A DNA stretch of 64,000 nt, taken from positions 85,304,340-85,368,339 of the forward strand of contig CM043971.1 of assembly GCA_014529385.2 (NCBI GenBank), written 5' to 3'. A program made the translations under genes and the position numbers. Positions 41,370 to 53,460 of this stretch are shown in pieces. How positions within the stretch are numbered: the first letter of the stretch is position 1; the number at the start of each line of letters is the position of its first letter. The notes beneath the pieces were generated by a model, which was not told the origin of the DNA, did not search any database, and was given only the letters and a program-made list of their open reading frames with translations. Origin of the DNA: Adiantum capillus-veneris (taxonomy: Eukaryota > Streptophyta > Polypodiopsida > Polypodiales > Pteridaceae).

Positions 41370-42582
41370 TCAAAATAGGATGAAGATCGACAGATCAAAG
41401 GAATGGTAATAGTCTAGTAAGGGTAGAATGACAGGATGAGGAGAGCGCAAGATTTCCCCAAGTCTCTCGGCTCCAAACAACAGGGCTATTCTTTGCTGAT
41501 AAAAGATTTTTCTATCAGTACAAATATTCACACGGATATGACGCACAAAATGGAAAGGAAACATGTGGGGATCATCATTCTCATTATTGGCATCCATACT
41601 TACACACAAGAGCCTAGCTTAGTTGCACCACCTTGGGACCAATGAGCCTGATCAGCCACAGAAGGTCAGCACCTCGGATCACTTCCACTCTTCCTGATGC
41701 ATCTGTGAAGATGTAAGGCGTGATGGCAACACTTTGTACAATGCTGAACCTTTTATCAAGCAACAATTGGATGCTATTACCATAATCAGCATGACGAATG
41801 AAAGTGACACCATTAATGTGCAGCACATCATCAACTAAGATAGTTTCCTTAGATTGAGATAACTTCTTGAAAATTAGCAGCAAAGGTAGGGCAGGGAGGC
41901 TTTTCACCCGGTCTCCAAAGCACTTTGGACAATATCCAAAGTGATCTTCACGCGGATAGGAGGTTGGCTTGGGATTGGTGGTGTCTGGATTCACAAAGTG
42001 CACTGGGAGCACTCGCAGACGGGTGGCAATCTTGTAGGCAAGCCTTCGCCTCTTTGCTTCAGGAGGATTTAGGGGTGAGAGTCGTGGTTGTAAGTTGGAG
42101 GTTGAAGTTGGTTGCTCACTAGCCTTTTTCTTGCCTGTAGTGGTCATGTAATCCCTTATTAATGAGATTAAGCCAAATGTTACCTTACGCTTGAGCACGC
42201 GCTGCGGCCTTGGGCCACTTAGGTGTAGAGGTGATCTTCCTCCTCTTAGTCGGCTCCTTAGGAAAGAGAGGTCTGCTGATGCTTTCTCTTCCCTTAATGT
42301 GTGTCACAGTACCTTCATGTATGTTGATGTAGAATATTTCAAGCTCGTGTGCGTTGGAGGTTTCTGGAGCACTCATAGGTTGAGAGGAGAGGTATATCAA
42401 GCTCTTCTTCTCACTCTCCTTCGTTGGCGACGATCACGAACAAGGCATGCAGAAGAACTTACTTCTTGAATTTCAATGACACTTCAATCTAGTAACAAGA
42501 CCTCGATGAAAGCTTTTAAGGCCTCTAAAGCCTCCTCCTCTTCTATTCTCCAATTTGCAAACTCCTCACGCCATTCGTCCAT
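41370..42582 (-). CDS. Gypsy-3 extra reading frame upstream of gag
   Basis: Starts at the ATG at 42580-42582 with MDEWREEFANWRIEEEE, homologous to the Gypsy-2 start. After breaks it continues through 42185-42400, then a 194-codon frame (41614-42198) with a CPKCFGDRVKSLPALP segment and DDVLHINGVTFIRHADYG, and finally 41370-41609 with FYQQRIALLFGAERLGEIL and an HPVILPLL-type hydrophobic end. The last piece aligns with HYQHVIDTMLGGERFFEVL of Gypsy-2. The function is unknown; it is not a Gag, protease, polymerase or envelope protein that I recognise. Confidence 0.65.
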
Positions 42583-42640
42583 GTTGTAGATTGCACATCT
42601 TCATTGTTTGTGGACTGAAGGTCTGTGTAGCCCTCCTCCG

Positions 42641-42654
42641 TGGGGGCACCAAAA
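42641..42654 (-). promoter_or_regulatory. Gypsy-3 primer-binding site
   Basis: The minus strand after the LTR end reads TTTTGGTGCCCCCACGG. The core TGGTGCCCCCAC is identical to Gypsy-2. Confidence 0.7.
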
Positions 42655-44132
42655 TGATGGCGGGAAAAAGAGCAATGCAATCGAGTGGCCTCTCCACTCG
42701 TGCACACTCCACAAACCACGCCTCATGCAAACAAGCAAAGAGGGGCACCACCCTAAATTAAGAGGTTTAGGGACCTCACACATAGTGCACATAGGCAAGT
42801 GAGACTTCTGGCATTATGATGGAATCAAAACATATGGCAAAACACATAGAAACGAAGCTTAGGGACCTTATGTAGCATATATATACACAAGACATCAGCT
42901 TAACAATACAACGACATCTGATCATACATAACAAGGATATAGAGAAGCAAGCCAAGGATGGCATAATCCCTTGTCAAAAACAATCAACCCAGCAAGTAGG
43001 TATGATCCTACTAGCAACACATCAATACCTTAGAGAATGATGGCGAGGATGGTGGCCATGGAGCATGAGAGAAGACTCCTTATTTAGGTTTTAGGGCTAG
43101 TAATGTAGCATACTAGAGGGAGAGAGAGAGAGGGAGAGAGAGTAGAGCTCCATCCATAGCTCCTCGTTGTGAGCAATGTCGTCATAGCTTCATTGCTTGG
43201 TGAAGTGGGTGAAGTGTTGTGTTTTGAGTGAGAGAAGGCCTCCTTATATAGGTTTCTGAGAGGGTTTAGGATTAGGGATAAACATGCTTAAATCCGTTGA
43301 TTGGGGTTACTTTTTGCTTAGGGTGGTCAACAGATTGAGGTCACCTGATATGTCACCATCAAGATATTCTCTAGAGTGATGTGAGAGGGGAGGGTAAATG
43401 CTGATTTTTTTGATTGTGACACATGGGGATAAGGCCTTGACCAGCATTTAAGAGCAGGTAAGGTGGCTGCTGAAACTGGAGGTTCTGCACATGTCAGCTA
43501 GATCCTCCTAAATATCAAATTCTCAAAAAATCCTCAACCATGGCTTCTTTGAAAAAATCAGCATGTCTCTTTTCAACTCAAAAGTCTTTATCCCTATTGA
43601 CTCACCTTTACCATAAGATTTTCCCCTTTTCTCCTCCTGTAACTGCGTTGTTGATGCCCAATCACTGCTTCTAGTAACAGTGAACTGTTACCTACCAAAT
43701 ACTTATGGTTGAGTAAAAAATATTTACCATGGGTAAAAGAAGTTGCTGTAGGTAAAAAGTGATTTGTATTTACCATGTCGGTGAAAAATATTTACTGTAG
43801 GTAAAAAGTATTTACTGTGGTAAAAAATATTTACTGTCGGTAAAAAAGTGAAAACGGAGTATGTTGTGCTGTGAGTCCACACGAACATCCTCGTGTAAAT
43901 TTCACTAGAAATTCACACCTAGAATGGGCTATTCTGTAAGATATAGGTTGTAGGCATGCATAAGAGCTCGTTCCCACGTATCTTCTGTCCATGGCACTTT
44001 TTACTCTTTGGTGCTTGTGAAGTAGATTTTTCTTCTCTTTCGAGATCCCTTGGATTAGAGTATCCTCATCTCCCCAACAACTGACTGTGCCTTTATTGCA
44101 TCTTCAGAAGGGGTCCTAAAAACCATGCATCA
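42655..44132 (-). repeat. Gypsy-3 5' LTR
   Basis: 1,478 bp, the partner of 36672-38179. Differences include a shorter GA tract and a small deletion near 43548. A TATA-like CCTTATATAGG occurs near 43241 in both LTRs; it is near-palindromic, so either orientation is possible. Confidence 0.95.
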
Positions 44133-44137
44133 AGTGG

Positions 44138-44640
44138 CTCTAATTTAATCATGGAATGTGGGAGACATCACCAACTCTCTACCATAAATACCATGCTATT
44201 GAAAGGTACAAAATTTTTCCCAGAGAAAGCTTCCAATACAATGAAATGAACCATCATGGGTTGATAGCGTCTTTCATCTATAGAAGTAATGAGTTCTACC
44301 ACACAATTGATGTTCGTTCTAATGACCGGATTGGCCAAAAGATGACAAAGAGGAGTCCTTGGCAAGAGGTGATTGTATGGAATAATACTTGCATCAATCC
44401 ACCCCAAGAAAATATGACTATCACCCATGGATTCAAAGAGATCACTCAATGGGTCATTACCAATATTTTGTGGCTCTATGGTTGTGGAAGTGGTTGCACC
44501 CATCTATGGATCTATGTGTGCAACCATCACCATAGACGCAACAATTGCACATGTCATTGCAAAGGATGAACCGCTTTCTTGATTCATGTTGATTGGGAAT
44601 TTTTCCTAACAGTTGACTCCTTTGGATTGGTTTCTCGTAA
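44138..44640 (-). pseudogene. Remnant frame flanking Gypsy-3
   Basis: Frame 44168-44503, MGATTSTTIEPQNIG with VVELITSIDERRYQ and FSGKNFVPFN. It lies on the same strand as the remnant at 35839-36666 and would have been adjacent before Gypsy-3 inserted. No domain is recognised. The rest to 44640 is AT-rich noncoding. Confidence 0.3.
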
Positions 44641-44993
44641 GAATTGGCATTTTTTAATAATGAAAGTGGAAAATGAAAGAGTAAGAATGTGTCAAGTGAG
44701 AGAGATAGAATAACAGAAGGTGGGTATGTGAGGTAGAGGTAGAGAGAGAAGAGCGGATGAAAAATTTGGCAAAAGAGGAAAAAATAGAGGGATAGAATGT
44801 ATCATTAAGAAAAAGAGTGATAAAGTGGGTGGGAGAGATGAAAAGAGAGGAACGGGGTGGAGAGTAGGATGGGAGGAAAGATGGAAGATAAAGTAGAATG
44901 GGAGGGATGGGAAGAGGGATAGAAGGTAATGGGAGGAGGGGTAGGAAGGGAGGGATAGAGGGTAATGGGAGGGACAGTGAGAGCGAGAGGGGT

Positions 44994-44998
<5 letters not shown>

Positions 44999-45068
<70 letters not shown>
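44999..45068 (+). repeat. GT/GA compound microsatellite
   Basis: (GT) to about 45035, then (GA) to 45068, inside a purine-rich region (44700-45210) with many GGGAG and GAGAGTG blocks. Long frames on either strand here are products of the repeat. Confidence 0.95.
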
Positions 45069-45070
<2 letters not shown>

Positions 45071-45261
45071 GAGAGAGTGCCCTTGGAGGGAGTGTGTGAG
45101 AGTGAGAGAGTGGAGAGAGTTCCTTGGTGGGAGTGTGTGAGATTGAGAGAGTTGAGAGAGTTTCCCTGGTGGGAGAGTGTGAGAGTGAAAGAGAAAAAGG
45201 GAGAGGGGGACAATGTGCCCTTTTATAGGGGTAAATGGACCCCCTAGCAGTCTGTTGATCA

Positions 45262-46240
45262 TTGATTGCTAGGGAACTATCACAAACTAATGATGTGGTA
45301 GTTTACTCAAAATTCACAATGACATGGATAGTTGTACGCATTGAAAGCCTACAAATTGTGTTGACATGCTGACATGGACAGCCATACAAAATCCCGCAAA
45401 ATGCCTTGATAGTGCTGATGTGGCAGCGTACGGGTTTTTTGTTTTATGCTGGCATATTTAGGCCTAGAGATTTTGAGCTTGAAGCTTTTTGATGTAATGC
45501 TTTTGGAAAGGCCATCGGCCTTTAAATATGAACCCAGGGGCACTCCCCGTCTCAAACTTTCTCTGATGAGCACAGTCAAGTAGAGAGGACCCTCAGACTT
45601 TGTACTTTTCTCAAGCATGAATATAAAAACTAATACAAGAAGGGGCACCAGACTTTGCGGCCAGTACCTCTGGGCACGGAACTACGTCGGGTTGTGTTGA
45701 CTCTATTTAACTATGATAAAGTTTGTTAGGTGTTTTAAGTGATTCTCTTGTGCGTCATGCCACATTTACGACTTGGGGTGTCCAAATTTGCAACAATGGA
45801 TTTTCATTCCACCAAGAAATTTGATCCTTTTTACTGTGACACACATAGATTTAGGCGATGAATCCTGCAAGAATCAGACCAACCCACGCTACAACGTCTC
45901 CGAATCGGGTGAAAGTACAAAAAATTTAAATGGACAATCAGAAGAAGAGTACGGGTCACCACAACCTACAAAGTATGAATGAATGGAGATGCAACGTCAA
46001 CATCATGTTGATGCTTATGCTAAGCAGATATTTGAAGGATCCGCAATATGAAATTTTTTTGACTCGGCACCCGATTGATGAGATGCATTCCTAACGGTGT
46101 ACAGTCATCAATTCACCATTAAAGTCCACATTGAAGAAACCATGTAGCAAAATTGTGATAATATCATTAATCGTAGCGGAATTATATTGACTGTAGAGAG
46201 AATTTCATTAAGGAGGTTCCTAATTAAGAAAGAGAGAGTG
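45262..46240 (+). other. LTR-like region, no clear gene
   Basis: TTTAAATATGAA near 45520 resembles a TATA box. It is followed by a leader-like stretch with GCACTCCCCGTCTC and GGCACCAGACTTTGCGG. The frame 45773-45982 is short and without motif. No terminal repeats or primer-binding site were identified, so this is only suggestive. Confidence 0.3.
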
Positions 46241-46249
46241 CTTGATTGG

Positions 46250-47640
46250 AGTCTGTAACAAGAAGCAACATAACTAGTTATCTTGGCATGAACTATAACT
46301 TGAAAGAGAGCGAGGAATTGAGATTGACAACAATTGAGGATCGGATTTACTTGGAGCCGGTGGTCCCCCCTCCAAAAGCACTTTGTATTATAGATTCTCC
46401 CATGAAGAGAGTCTTGTATACAATACAATCTTTGTGTTCCTTAATACCATTTGGTGCCATGAAGATGGAAAGCTTCATGCACCACAATTATGCTTCATGC
46501 ACAAATAAAACTTGGCTTTGGCCTCAATCCCCAAGACCTCAAACACCTTCAAAGGTAGAGAGATCTAGAAAGAAGTGAGGATGGAAAAGAAGAAGAAGGA
46601 GTATTCTTCTGAGAAAGAAGTATTCCTCTCACATTAGTTCGCTCATAGAGCATAGCATAGCTTAGTAATGGAGATGGAGAAGAAGATGAGAATGCTTGGA
46701 GCTTGGCACTTGCTTGGATTTGCATTCCATGCTCATGTGTCGTTGGTGTAGGCTTCTCCACTTTTCCCACACATGAGAAGGAGACTCTCACGTTGTGAGT
46801 ATGCTTGTGTGAGGTGCAAGAGTGAGTATTCTCATTGATTTTCTAAGAATACACTAGATTGAAGGCTATTGGTCCATACTAGGGGCTAGCCAATGAATGG
46901 CTTTCTTCATATCAAGCAAGAGGGCTAGTCTTGTGACAAGTGTCCTTTATTCCCTTTTTGAAAAGAGATCTTAATTCTTTAATTAAATGAAGCTAAATTC
47001 TTATTGGATTTGAAGGTAGGCTAGCCAATAGGATTTAAGCTTGCTCATGGGTTGCTTAATTCTTATTGGTCCCCTTGGTAGACTATACAATACGATCTAA
47101 GCTAGCTCATGTAAAGATCAGTTGATCTTGTTGGTTCTCTTCATGGGCTACCTAATGAGGTTTAATCTTGATTTATAAATCTTAATTCTCGTTGATCCTT
47201 CATATTGGCTACCAATAGGATTCAGACTTAATTGTGGGCAACATAGCTAAAAGCCTGACATGTGTCCTTTATGCATTAAGGAAAAAGGTGAGCTCCCTAG
47301 TGTGTGCGTGTTCTCTCTCATTTCCCTACACTTAGGGCTTGCCCAATGCAAGTGGGGGTTGCCACTTGACCCACTTGGGTCCCTTGCAACCTTAGATTTA
47401 GTATTAAGAGTTCGTAAATACCTAGTGTTGGCAATAGTCTTTCCCATTGATACTAGGTGTGAAGGACTTTATCACTAACCTTTGGAGGCTTTAATGAAGC
47501 TTACCCTAAGGTCATTTTAAGCTTCATTAGGTTCACATTGCTCTTAGGTAGAATTTCTCTCTCCTTGGTCCCTTATTGAGATAGGTCTAGCAACACACAT
47601 ATTAATATGCTAACTCTTGGTCTATGAATCTCCCCACTTT
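46250..47640 (+). repeat. Dispersed repeat R1, plus-orientation copy
   Basis: About 1.4 kb, related in inverted orientation to 61440-62860. Shared landmarks in order: CTTGGCATGAAC, coding-like TIEDRIYLEPVVPPP, IIDSPMKR and MKMESFMHHN, a GGATTTGCATTCCATG block, GACAAGTGTCC, ACCAATAGGATT, GTTCTCTCTC, and a TTWATRAAGCTWACCCTAAG end. It may be an LTR with leader, since it runs into a gag remnant at 47650. Confidence 0.65.
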
Positions 47641-47649
47641 AAATGGCCC

Positions 47650-48900
47650 ATTTAAGATGAAAAAATCATTTGAGAAAGTTAGATATTAAATTTTATGACA
47701 AACCACCTGCCTCGGGGATGTACACTGAAGATGAACTTGATGATGTGATTGAACGACAAGTCAACCAAATATTGAACACCATGAAGATTCAAAGAGACAC
47801 AGCAAGGGAAAAAATTATCGTGGTTATTCGGGTCTACAGTCTTCTTTTTCAAATGCACAAAAATCCAAGAAGCATGTTCACTTTGAGGATGTGTCCACTT
47901 TGTCCTCATCCTCTTCTAATAGTTCCAACATCTCTTCCTCTTCTGATTCAAGTGATGAGGAAAGAAATGACAAAAGAACCAAAGACATGGAAAGAACAAG
48001 AAGAAGGCTAAGAAAAGTAAAATACATCAAAGATCTCAATTTTTTTTGATAGTTGTGAGGAAGATTCATCCTCTTTTGAGAGTTCAGACTCTGATGACCA
48101 AATGTTTTATTCTAGGAGGAAGCACTTTTATAGGGAAATCAATATGAGTTTCTCGAGGATAAGATCAAGAAGACCAAAGGATTTAAGGGGGGTGGACAAG
48201 TACCAAAATTTGATACCTTTCTAAGCTGCTCACAAAGCCCTTGCTTTTATTCAACAGTTTGACATAGCATTTTTTGGAGGCCGCTACTTAGAGCACTCCA
48301 AGATCAGGAGGGCAGCATCCTATTTGAAAGAAAATGCACACACATGGTGCTCCACTCTTTTGTTACAAAAAGAAGCATTGACAAAGTAGATAAAGTTCAA
48401 GCAACTTTTTATTTCCTTGTGGCTCACTCAAGAGTACTAAAATGATGTGATTACCGCTTGGAATCATCTTGGAATGACCAAGGGAGATACTTTGGACATT
48501 ATTGCAAGAGATTTTGGGATGTTTTTCTACCCGCCTCATTTTTTAAAAAGATCAGTTTTAAGGAGCAAATCAAACAGTTTTTCTGTGCACTTCCCAAAGA
48601 GATACGCGATTAGTACTTATTACAAAAATTTGAGTCTATACAGCAATTGATGGAACATGCTAAGTAAGGGTTTATTATGCATTCAGGTAGCTTGACTTAT
48701 CCAACATGTCAACTTTCAACAAGTCATAACAAAAGAAGAGGAAAGAAAGATACAAGTCCCTGATTGACAGAGGAACAGAAACTCAAATACCTCAAAATGG
48801 GAAAGTGTTTTGACTATGGGAGAGAAGGACATATATCTGCACAATAGGAAACTGAAAGGGATACTGATGTGCTCACAGTATTTTGCTTTATGACTTTATG
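47650..48900 (+). pseudogene. Gypsy gag remnant (plus strand)
   Basis: Broken frames: a Ser-rich linker (TLSSSSSNSSNISSSSDSSD), a capsid-type segment AFIQQFDIAFFGGRYLEHS, KIRRAASYLKENAHTWCSTL and VITAWNHLGMTKGDTLDI, then a knuckle-like FDYGREGHISAQ near 48820. This is a retrotransposon Gag with at least four stops. It is interrupted or replaced at about 48960 by copia A. Confidence 0.65.
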
Positions 48901-48965
48901 AATGAAGAAATTTACAAAGGGAATTCCTAAAGAAGACTCTGATTTATGTAATTAATTTTTTTTCT

Positions 48966-49550
48966 TTGGAAGATCTTGTTATTTGTGTACATATAGCATG
49001 TGAAATCAAGGATGAGATGGTGAATTTTTTTGGATATACTCACAACGAGGCTAAAATTACATTGTTGTGTGAAGAGTTGGAGTCAATGATTATGCATGAG
49101 GAAGATGATATGGACACTTTCCTTACTAGTATCAAGGATATTAATGAGAAACTTATTTTTGTAGAAGGCAAAGTCATTTCAAACAGTTCCTTTGTGCAAG
49201 ACTATTCTTGATACATTGCCTATTCCTATCAGGATTTTGCTCGTACTTGGAAACTTATGACCCAAGGAAATCTTGATGTTGTCAAGTTTGATGCATTATG
49301 TACATTGTTGTCAAGAGTCACTTTCAAGAAAAAACACGGCTAAACAGCAGGCAATTGAACATGCTTTTATTGTTGCTCAAAGAAAAGTAATGTAGCCACT
49401 TCTCATGGTTCTTGAACCAGTGAAAAATCTCTTGTTTCTAATGCTTTTGTTGGAAACACCTCGTCTGGGAATCCTTGTGAAAAGGCCAAAAAAGAAGATG
49501 CGTCGCCATTATTGCAAAGCTAATGATCAGTTGATCAAGTAGTGTCCTAA
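48966..49550 (+). pseudogene. Copia A gag
   Basis: Frame 48966-49211 has EIKDEMVNFFGYTHNEAKI and LESMIMHEEDDMDTFLTSIK, the copia Gag polyprotein domain. Later, broken frames include the knuckle region RRHYCKANDQLIK with its first Cys changed to Arg. Its counterpart in copia B is better preserved. Confidence 0.8.
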
Positions 49551-49579
49551 AGTGAAGGCAAAAGAGGCCAAAGAAGAAA

Positions 49580-50130
49580 GAGACGGGTTCTACTACAAGT
49601 GCAGCTATTGTAGAATCTTTTGTGAAAGGAGATTTTGATGATGATGTAGATGCAAAGTGGGCATTTAGTGCAGAGTACACTTATGATCCTTCTGTCCATG
49701 ATGCATGTATGTCAGCTGCTGTAGATTCAGACATGTGGTACTTTGACAGTGGTGCTACAAAGAACATTACATCATATCGTGACTTGTTTACCTCTCTTGA
49801 GGCTGTCCCTCATGGGAATACATACACTTGTGCCAACAATGCCTTTTATCCGATCCATGGGTTAGAAAGATTGTGCCGACTACTGTGAATGGTAGTTCTT
49901 TCATACTTGTTGATACATTGTGTGTGCCTGGGATGAAGAAGAATATTTTGTCTGTATTTGCACTTTCTAGACTTGGCCTTGTTGTGAAATTTATGGATAA
50001 TACTTGTACAATTCATGATCTTAGTTTCAACGATAAAATTGTTGCATCTGTCATTTGTGTCATGGGTTGTATCAAGTCTCTTTGTATGACAAGTGTGGAC
50101 AAAATTTTGCAAATGCTATTGTGGATTCGA
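49580..50130 (+). pseudogene. Copia A protease
   Basis: Contains MWYFDSGATKNITSYRDLF (D-S-G-A catalytic loop) and, after a frameshift near 49860, LVDTLCVPGMKKNILSVFAL. This is the copia retropepsin that processes the polyprotein. Confidence 0.85.
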
Positions 50131-50134
50131 AGGT

Positions 50135-51060
50135 TGTTTCAAATGCAAAACTTTGGCATGCATGTTTTGGGCAGTTGAGTTTTGCCAGTTTGCTGTGTTT
50201 GCAAAAATCTAATATGGTTGCTTCTTTGTCGCCTCTTGAAGCATGTTTGTGAAGGTTGTATTTTGAATAAGATGCAGCGCTCAAAGTTTTCAAAGGATGG
50301 ATCACTTAGGGCTAGATGCATATTTCAGCTTGTGGATAGTGATGTGTGTGGGCCCATGCAAACTCTGTCCTTGGGCAATTACCTTTACTTTGTGACTTTC
50401 ATTCATGAATAGTTCAGGAACGCATGGGTGTATCCGCTTAAATCTAAGTCCGAAGTGTTTATGTGTTTCAAGAAATTTTTGGCTATGGCTGAAAATGTCT
50501 CTAAATGTACTATTGGCACCCTCCGTTCAGATCAAGGGGGGGAGTATATGTCTCATTACTTTAATGAATTTTTGGCTAGTTGTGGGATAAAACACCAATG
50601 TATAGTGCCGTATACACCTCATCAAATTGGTGTTGTTGAAAGGAAAAATAGATTGCTTATGGAAATGGCACAATGCATGGTCAAAATTCAAGCTTTTCCA
50701 CGTTCATTTGGGCTTGAGGCTATCATGTGTGCCACTTATGTACTTTACAGGTGTCCTACAAAAGCTTTGCAATCTAAGAATCCTTATGAATCATGGCATG
50801 ATAAAAAGCCATCTATTGATCACATGCACGTTTTTGGTTGTTTGGCTTAAGCTTTGGTCCCACAAAAGCATCAAAAGAAAAAAGGATGATAGGCTGTTGA
50901 ATGCATTTTTGCTGGTTACAGTAATGAAAGCAAAGGTTACAGGTTATGTCATTCGCAAACAAAACTTATCTTGGTTGCACAAGATGTTGCATTTGTGGAA
51001 GATTATGTTCAGCCTTTGTTGTCATGTACTAGAGACTGTAATGTAAGCTCACATGACATT
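50135..51060 (+). pseudogene. Copia A integrase
   Basis: A GAG-pre-integrase-like segment (LWHACFGQLSFASL) is followed by the core: LVDSDVCGPMQTLSLGNY, GTLRSDQGGEYMSHYFNEF (Asp) and PHQIGVVERKNRLLMEM (Glu), the D,D-E pattern, then RCPTKALQSKNPYESWHDKK. Stops at 50410 and 50848 break it. Confidence 0.87.
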
Positions 51061-52341
51061 TATGACAGTTTATTGTCTCTTTTCAATGGTGGGCACGAAT
51101 GTAAATCCCAATGAGGCAAATATACAACCTACAGGAGTTACAAAAAATGCTACGGATCAGCCTATTACTGATGCAGATGTACATGATGTACTTGATGTGG
51201 AAAAGGTTGAGAAGGAGCAGGCTAGAGGTATACCAAAATGGCTTGTGCATACTATGTGCGACAATAAATTGGATGAAGCTTTGTCTATTCATACTCATTC
51301 AAGTTCTTTCCATGCATTTTATGCATCAAATTATTATGCTTTGGCTATTTCTAGCTTATGTGATGTAGAGGAACCTCTATCTTTTAATGAAGCACATAAT
51401 TACTCAAATTAGGATGGTTGTCATGCAATCAAAATATGATGCATTATAGAAAATGACACACAAACTTTATGAAATTTGCCTCTTAGCAAAAAGGCCATTG
51501 GTACAAAGTGGGTTTACAAGTTGAAACTTAAGCTGAATGGTGAGATTGATCGCTACAAGGCTCAACTCGTTGCAAAAGGTTATGCACATCAGAAAGGCAT
51601 AGATTATGAAGAGATTTTTTATTCAAGTTCTCGTATGACTACTGTGCATTTTCTATGTGCATTGGAAAATCATTCTGGATGGGATACATCAATCAGATAT
51701 TGCTACTACTTTCTTGAATGGTGATATATTTGAGGAAGTTTATGTAGCACAATCTCGTGGTTTTTTCATTAAAGAGCGGGAAGATAAAGTGTGCAAATGT
51801 AAGAAAGCTTTGTATGGATTGAAGCGATCTCCTTGTGCTTGGTATGAGAAAATTGACACTCATTTGGTTAAACAAGGCTTTCATAATTGTCCAACATAAC
51901 GCGCTTTGTATGTAAAGTGTGAGGGTGATGTATTTCTCATCATCGTTATTTATGGTGATGATTGGCTGATCATTGGACCCAATAAGACACATATTGATAA
52001 ATTTAAGGCTCATTTGAATGCTACTTTTAAGATGAAAGATTTATGACTCTTGCATCATTACTTGGGCATACAGTTTAAGTAGTGTGATAGTGGTATTGCC
52101 TTGTGTCAAACAAGTTACATAGAGATATTGCTATGTTAGTTTGGACTCGATGACTACAAACATATTGCTACTCACATGGAAATAGGTTGGCATCCAGTCT
52201 TCTTGATGTTGGTGATCCTGCAAATGTCACTCTTTACCAAACTATTGTCGAATGCCTTCTTTATGTATGCAACATAAGGCATGATATTCAGTTTGTAGTC
52301 TCACAAGTCAAAAAAATTATGCATAGCCCAGGGTCTAAGTG
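51060..52341 (+). pseudogene. Copia A reverse transcriptase and partial RNase H
   Basis: LPLSKKAIGTKWVYKLKL, then LVAKGYAHQKGIDYEEIF, KKALYGLKRSPCAWYEKI, and the catalytic region in degraded form (IYGDDWLIIGP for YVDDLL). RNase H starts with QVKKIMHSPGSK and is cut at 52341. Several frameshifts and stops. Confidence 0.85.
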
Positions 52342-52556
52342 TGTTGGAATTAGGGTTACAGAGAAACACACACAGCTTGAAGAAGACAAAGGAAGCTCAA
52401 GGCACACAAAATGTAGTGTGCAATGGAAAGATAGATAGACCTAGAGCGATGGGTGTATATACAATGCACGGGGGGGAAAATCTCCTAAAGAGGGAAAAAA
52501 TGCCCCGACAATCCTAGTGTGTTCACACACATCACTACCACATGTATATGGTAACA
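52342..52556 (-). repeat. Copia B 3' LTR (215 bp)
   Basis: On the plus strand TGTTGGAATTAGGG...CATATGGTAACA style ends (minus strand TGTTACC...TTCCAACA). It is preceded on the minus strand by a polypurine tract CCAGGGGGGA. Matches 57263-57400 and, inverted, 57665-57880. Confidence 0.88.
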
Positions 52557-53460
52557 AATCCCCCCTGGAGTCCTGCAGTCGAACGAGAGCTGGCACATGA
52601 ATAAAGGGAAGTGCCATGCCCTAAGGACACGATCAGTCCACAAAGGGAAGTAAGCCCAGAGCTTTGCGGAAAGCTTTGAGCTTCTCATGAGAGAATGTAT
52701 TTGTGAAAAGATCTGCAAGGTTGTCATGTGTTGGCACATAAGACAAGCTGATCTCTCCTACTAAGAGGCTCTCCCTAATGCACCTCAATGTTCTTTGTGC
52801 GAGCATGAAAAACTAGGTTCCTCGCAACAACTGGCAATGCGCTCTAACTGTCAATGTAGATAGTGTTGGCAGTGTCCTCTCCAACACCCAATCAGCCATA
52901 AGGCTTTTGAGCCATATACACTCAATTGTAGCTGTGAAGACTTCTCGGTACTGAACCTCACAACTAGAAGTGGCCACAGTAGGTTGCTTCTACTCAACCA
53001 TGAAATACATGAACTGCCAAGCATGAAACAAAAACCACTTGTGGACACTTGCGTGTCAAAACAACCAGCCCAATTTGAGTCCGAAAAAGCATGTAAGTCT
53101 AGCGGCAATGATCCCCCTTGGATAAAAGAAGCCAAGATATAAAGTGCCACTAAGGTAGCAAAAAATCCTCTTGACAGCCTACCAATGCTTAGACCCTCGG
53201 CTATGCATAAATTTGTTGACATGTGAGACTGCAAACTGAATATTTGGTCTCGTGCTGCATACATAAATGAGGCAGCCAACAAAAATTTGGTAAAGACTGA
53301 CATCAACACGATCACCGAAATCATGTAGACTTAACTTCAAACTTGTTTCCATGGGAGTGGCAATAGGTTTTCAATCCTCAATTCCAAACTTACATAGCAA
53401 TGTCTCTATGTAACTTTTTTGACACAAGGCAATACCACCATCACACTGCTTAAACTATAT
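52557..53460 (-). pseudogene. Copia B RNase H
   Basis: Frame 52851-53324 contains HAFSDSNWAGCFDTQVSTSG and FCFMLGSSCISW, the copia RNase H signature, then ALWLIGCWRGH in a shifted frame. The Met at the frame start is not the true start; it continues reverse transcriptase. Confidence 0.85.

Larger units (their letters stand above)
36672..44132 (-). mobile_element. Gypsy-3: non-autonomous gypsy element with replaced pol (7.46 kb)
   Basis: Paired LTRs (36672-38179 and 42655-44132) with 5-bp duplication AGTGG. Minus-strand order: 5' LTR, primer-binding site TTTGGTGCCCCCAC, extra reading frames, gag with intact knuckle, protease, then only the first residues of the region before reverse transcriptase. 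From about 39175 to 38190 the sequence is not retroelement pol; reverse transcriptase, RNase H and integrase are absent. It is related to Gypsy-2 in gag, protease and leader frame but clearly diverged. Mobilisation would need enzymes from a related element such as Gypsy-2 (inference). Confidence 0.93.
48960..52341 (+). mobile_element. Copia A: Ty1/copia element, 5' truncated, 3' part continues at 57401
   Basis: Plus-strand order gag, protease, integrase, reverse transcriptase, with many stops. No 5' LTR is seen. It stops at 52341, where copia B begins in the opposite orientation, and resumes at 57401-57880 with the RNase H end and a 3' LTR. Compared with copia B, about 280 bp of its RNase H region is missing at the junction. 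Confidence 0.85.

Noticed and set aside
44654-45262. 202-codon frame rich in Ser, Leu and His-Thr repeats
   Set aside because: Translation of a GT/GA microsatellite and purine-rich tract.
45262-46240. Complete LTR or endogenous pararetrovirus segment
   Set aside because: No paired repeat, primer-binding site or polymerase motif found; only a TATA-like sequence.
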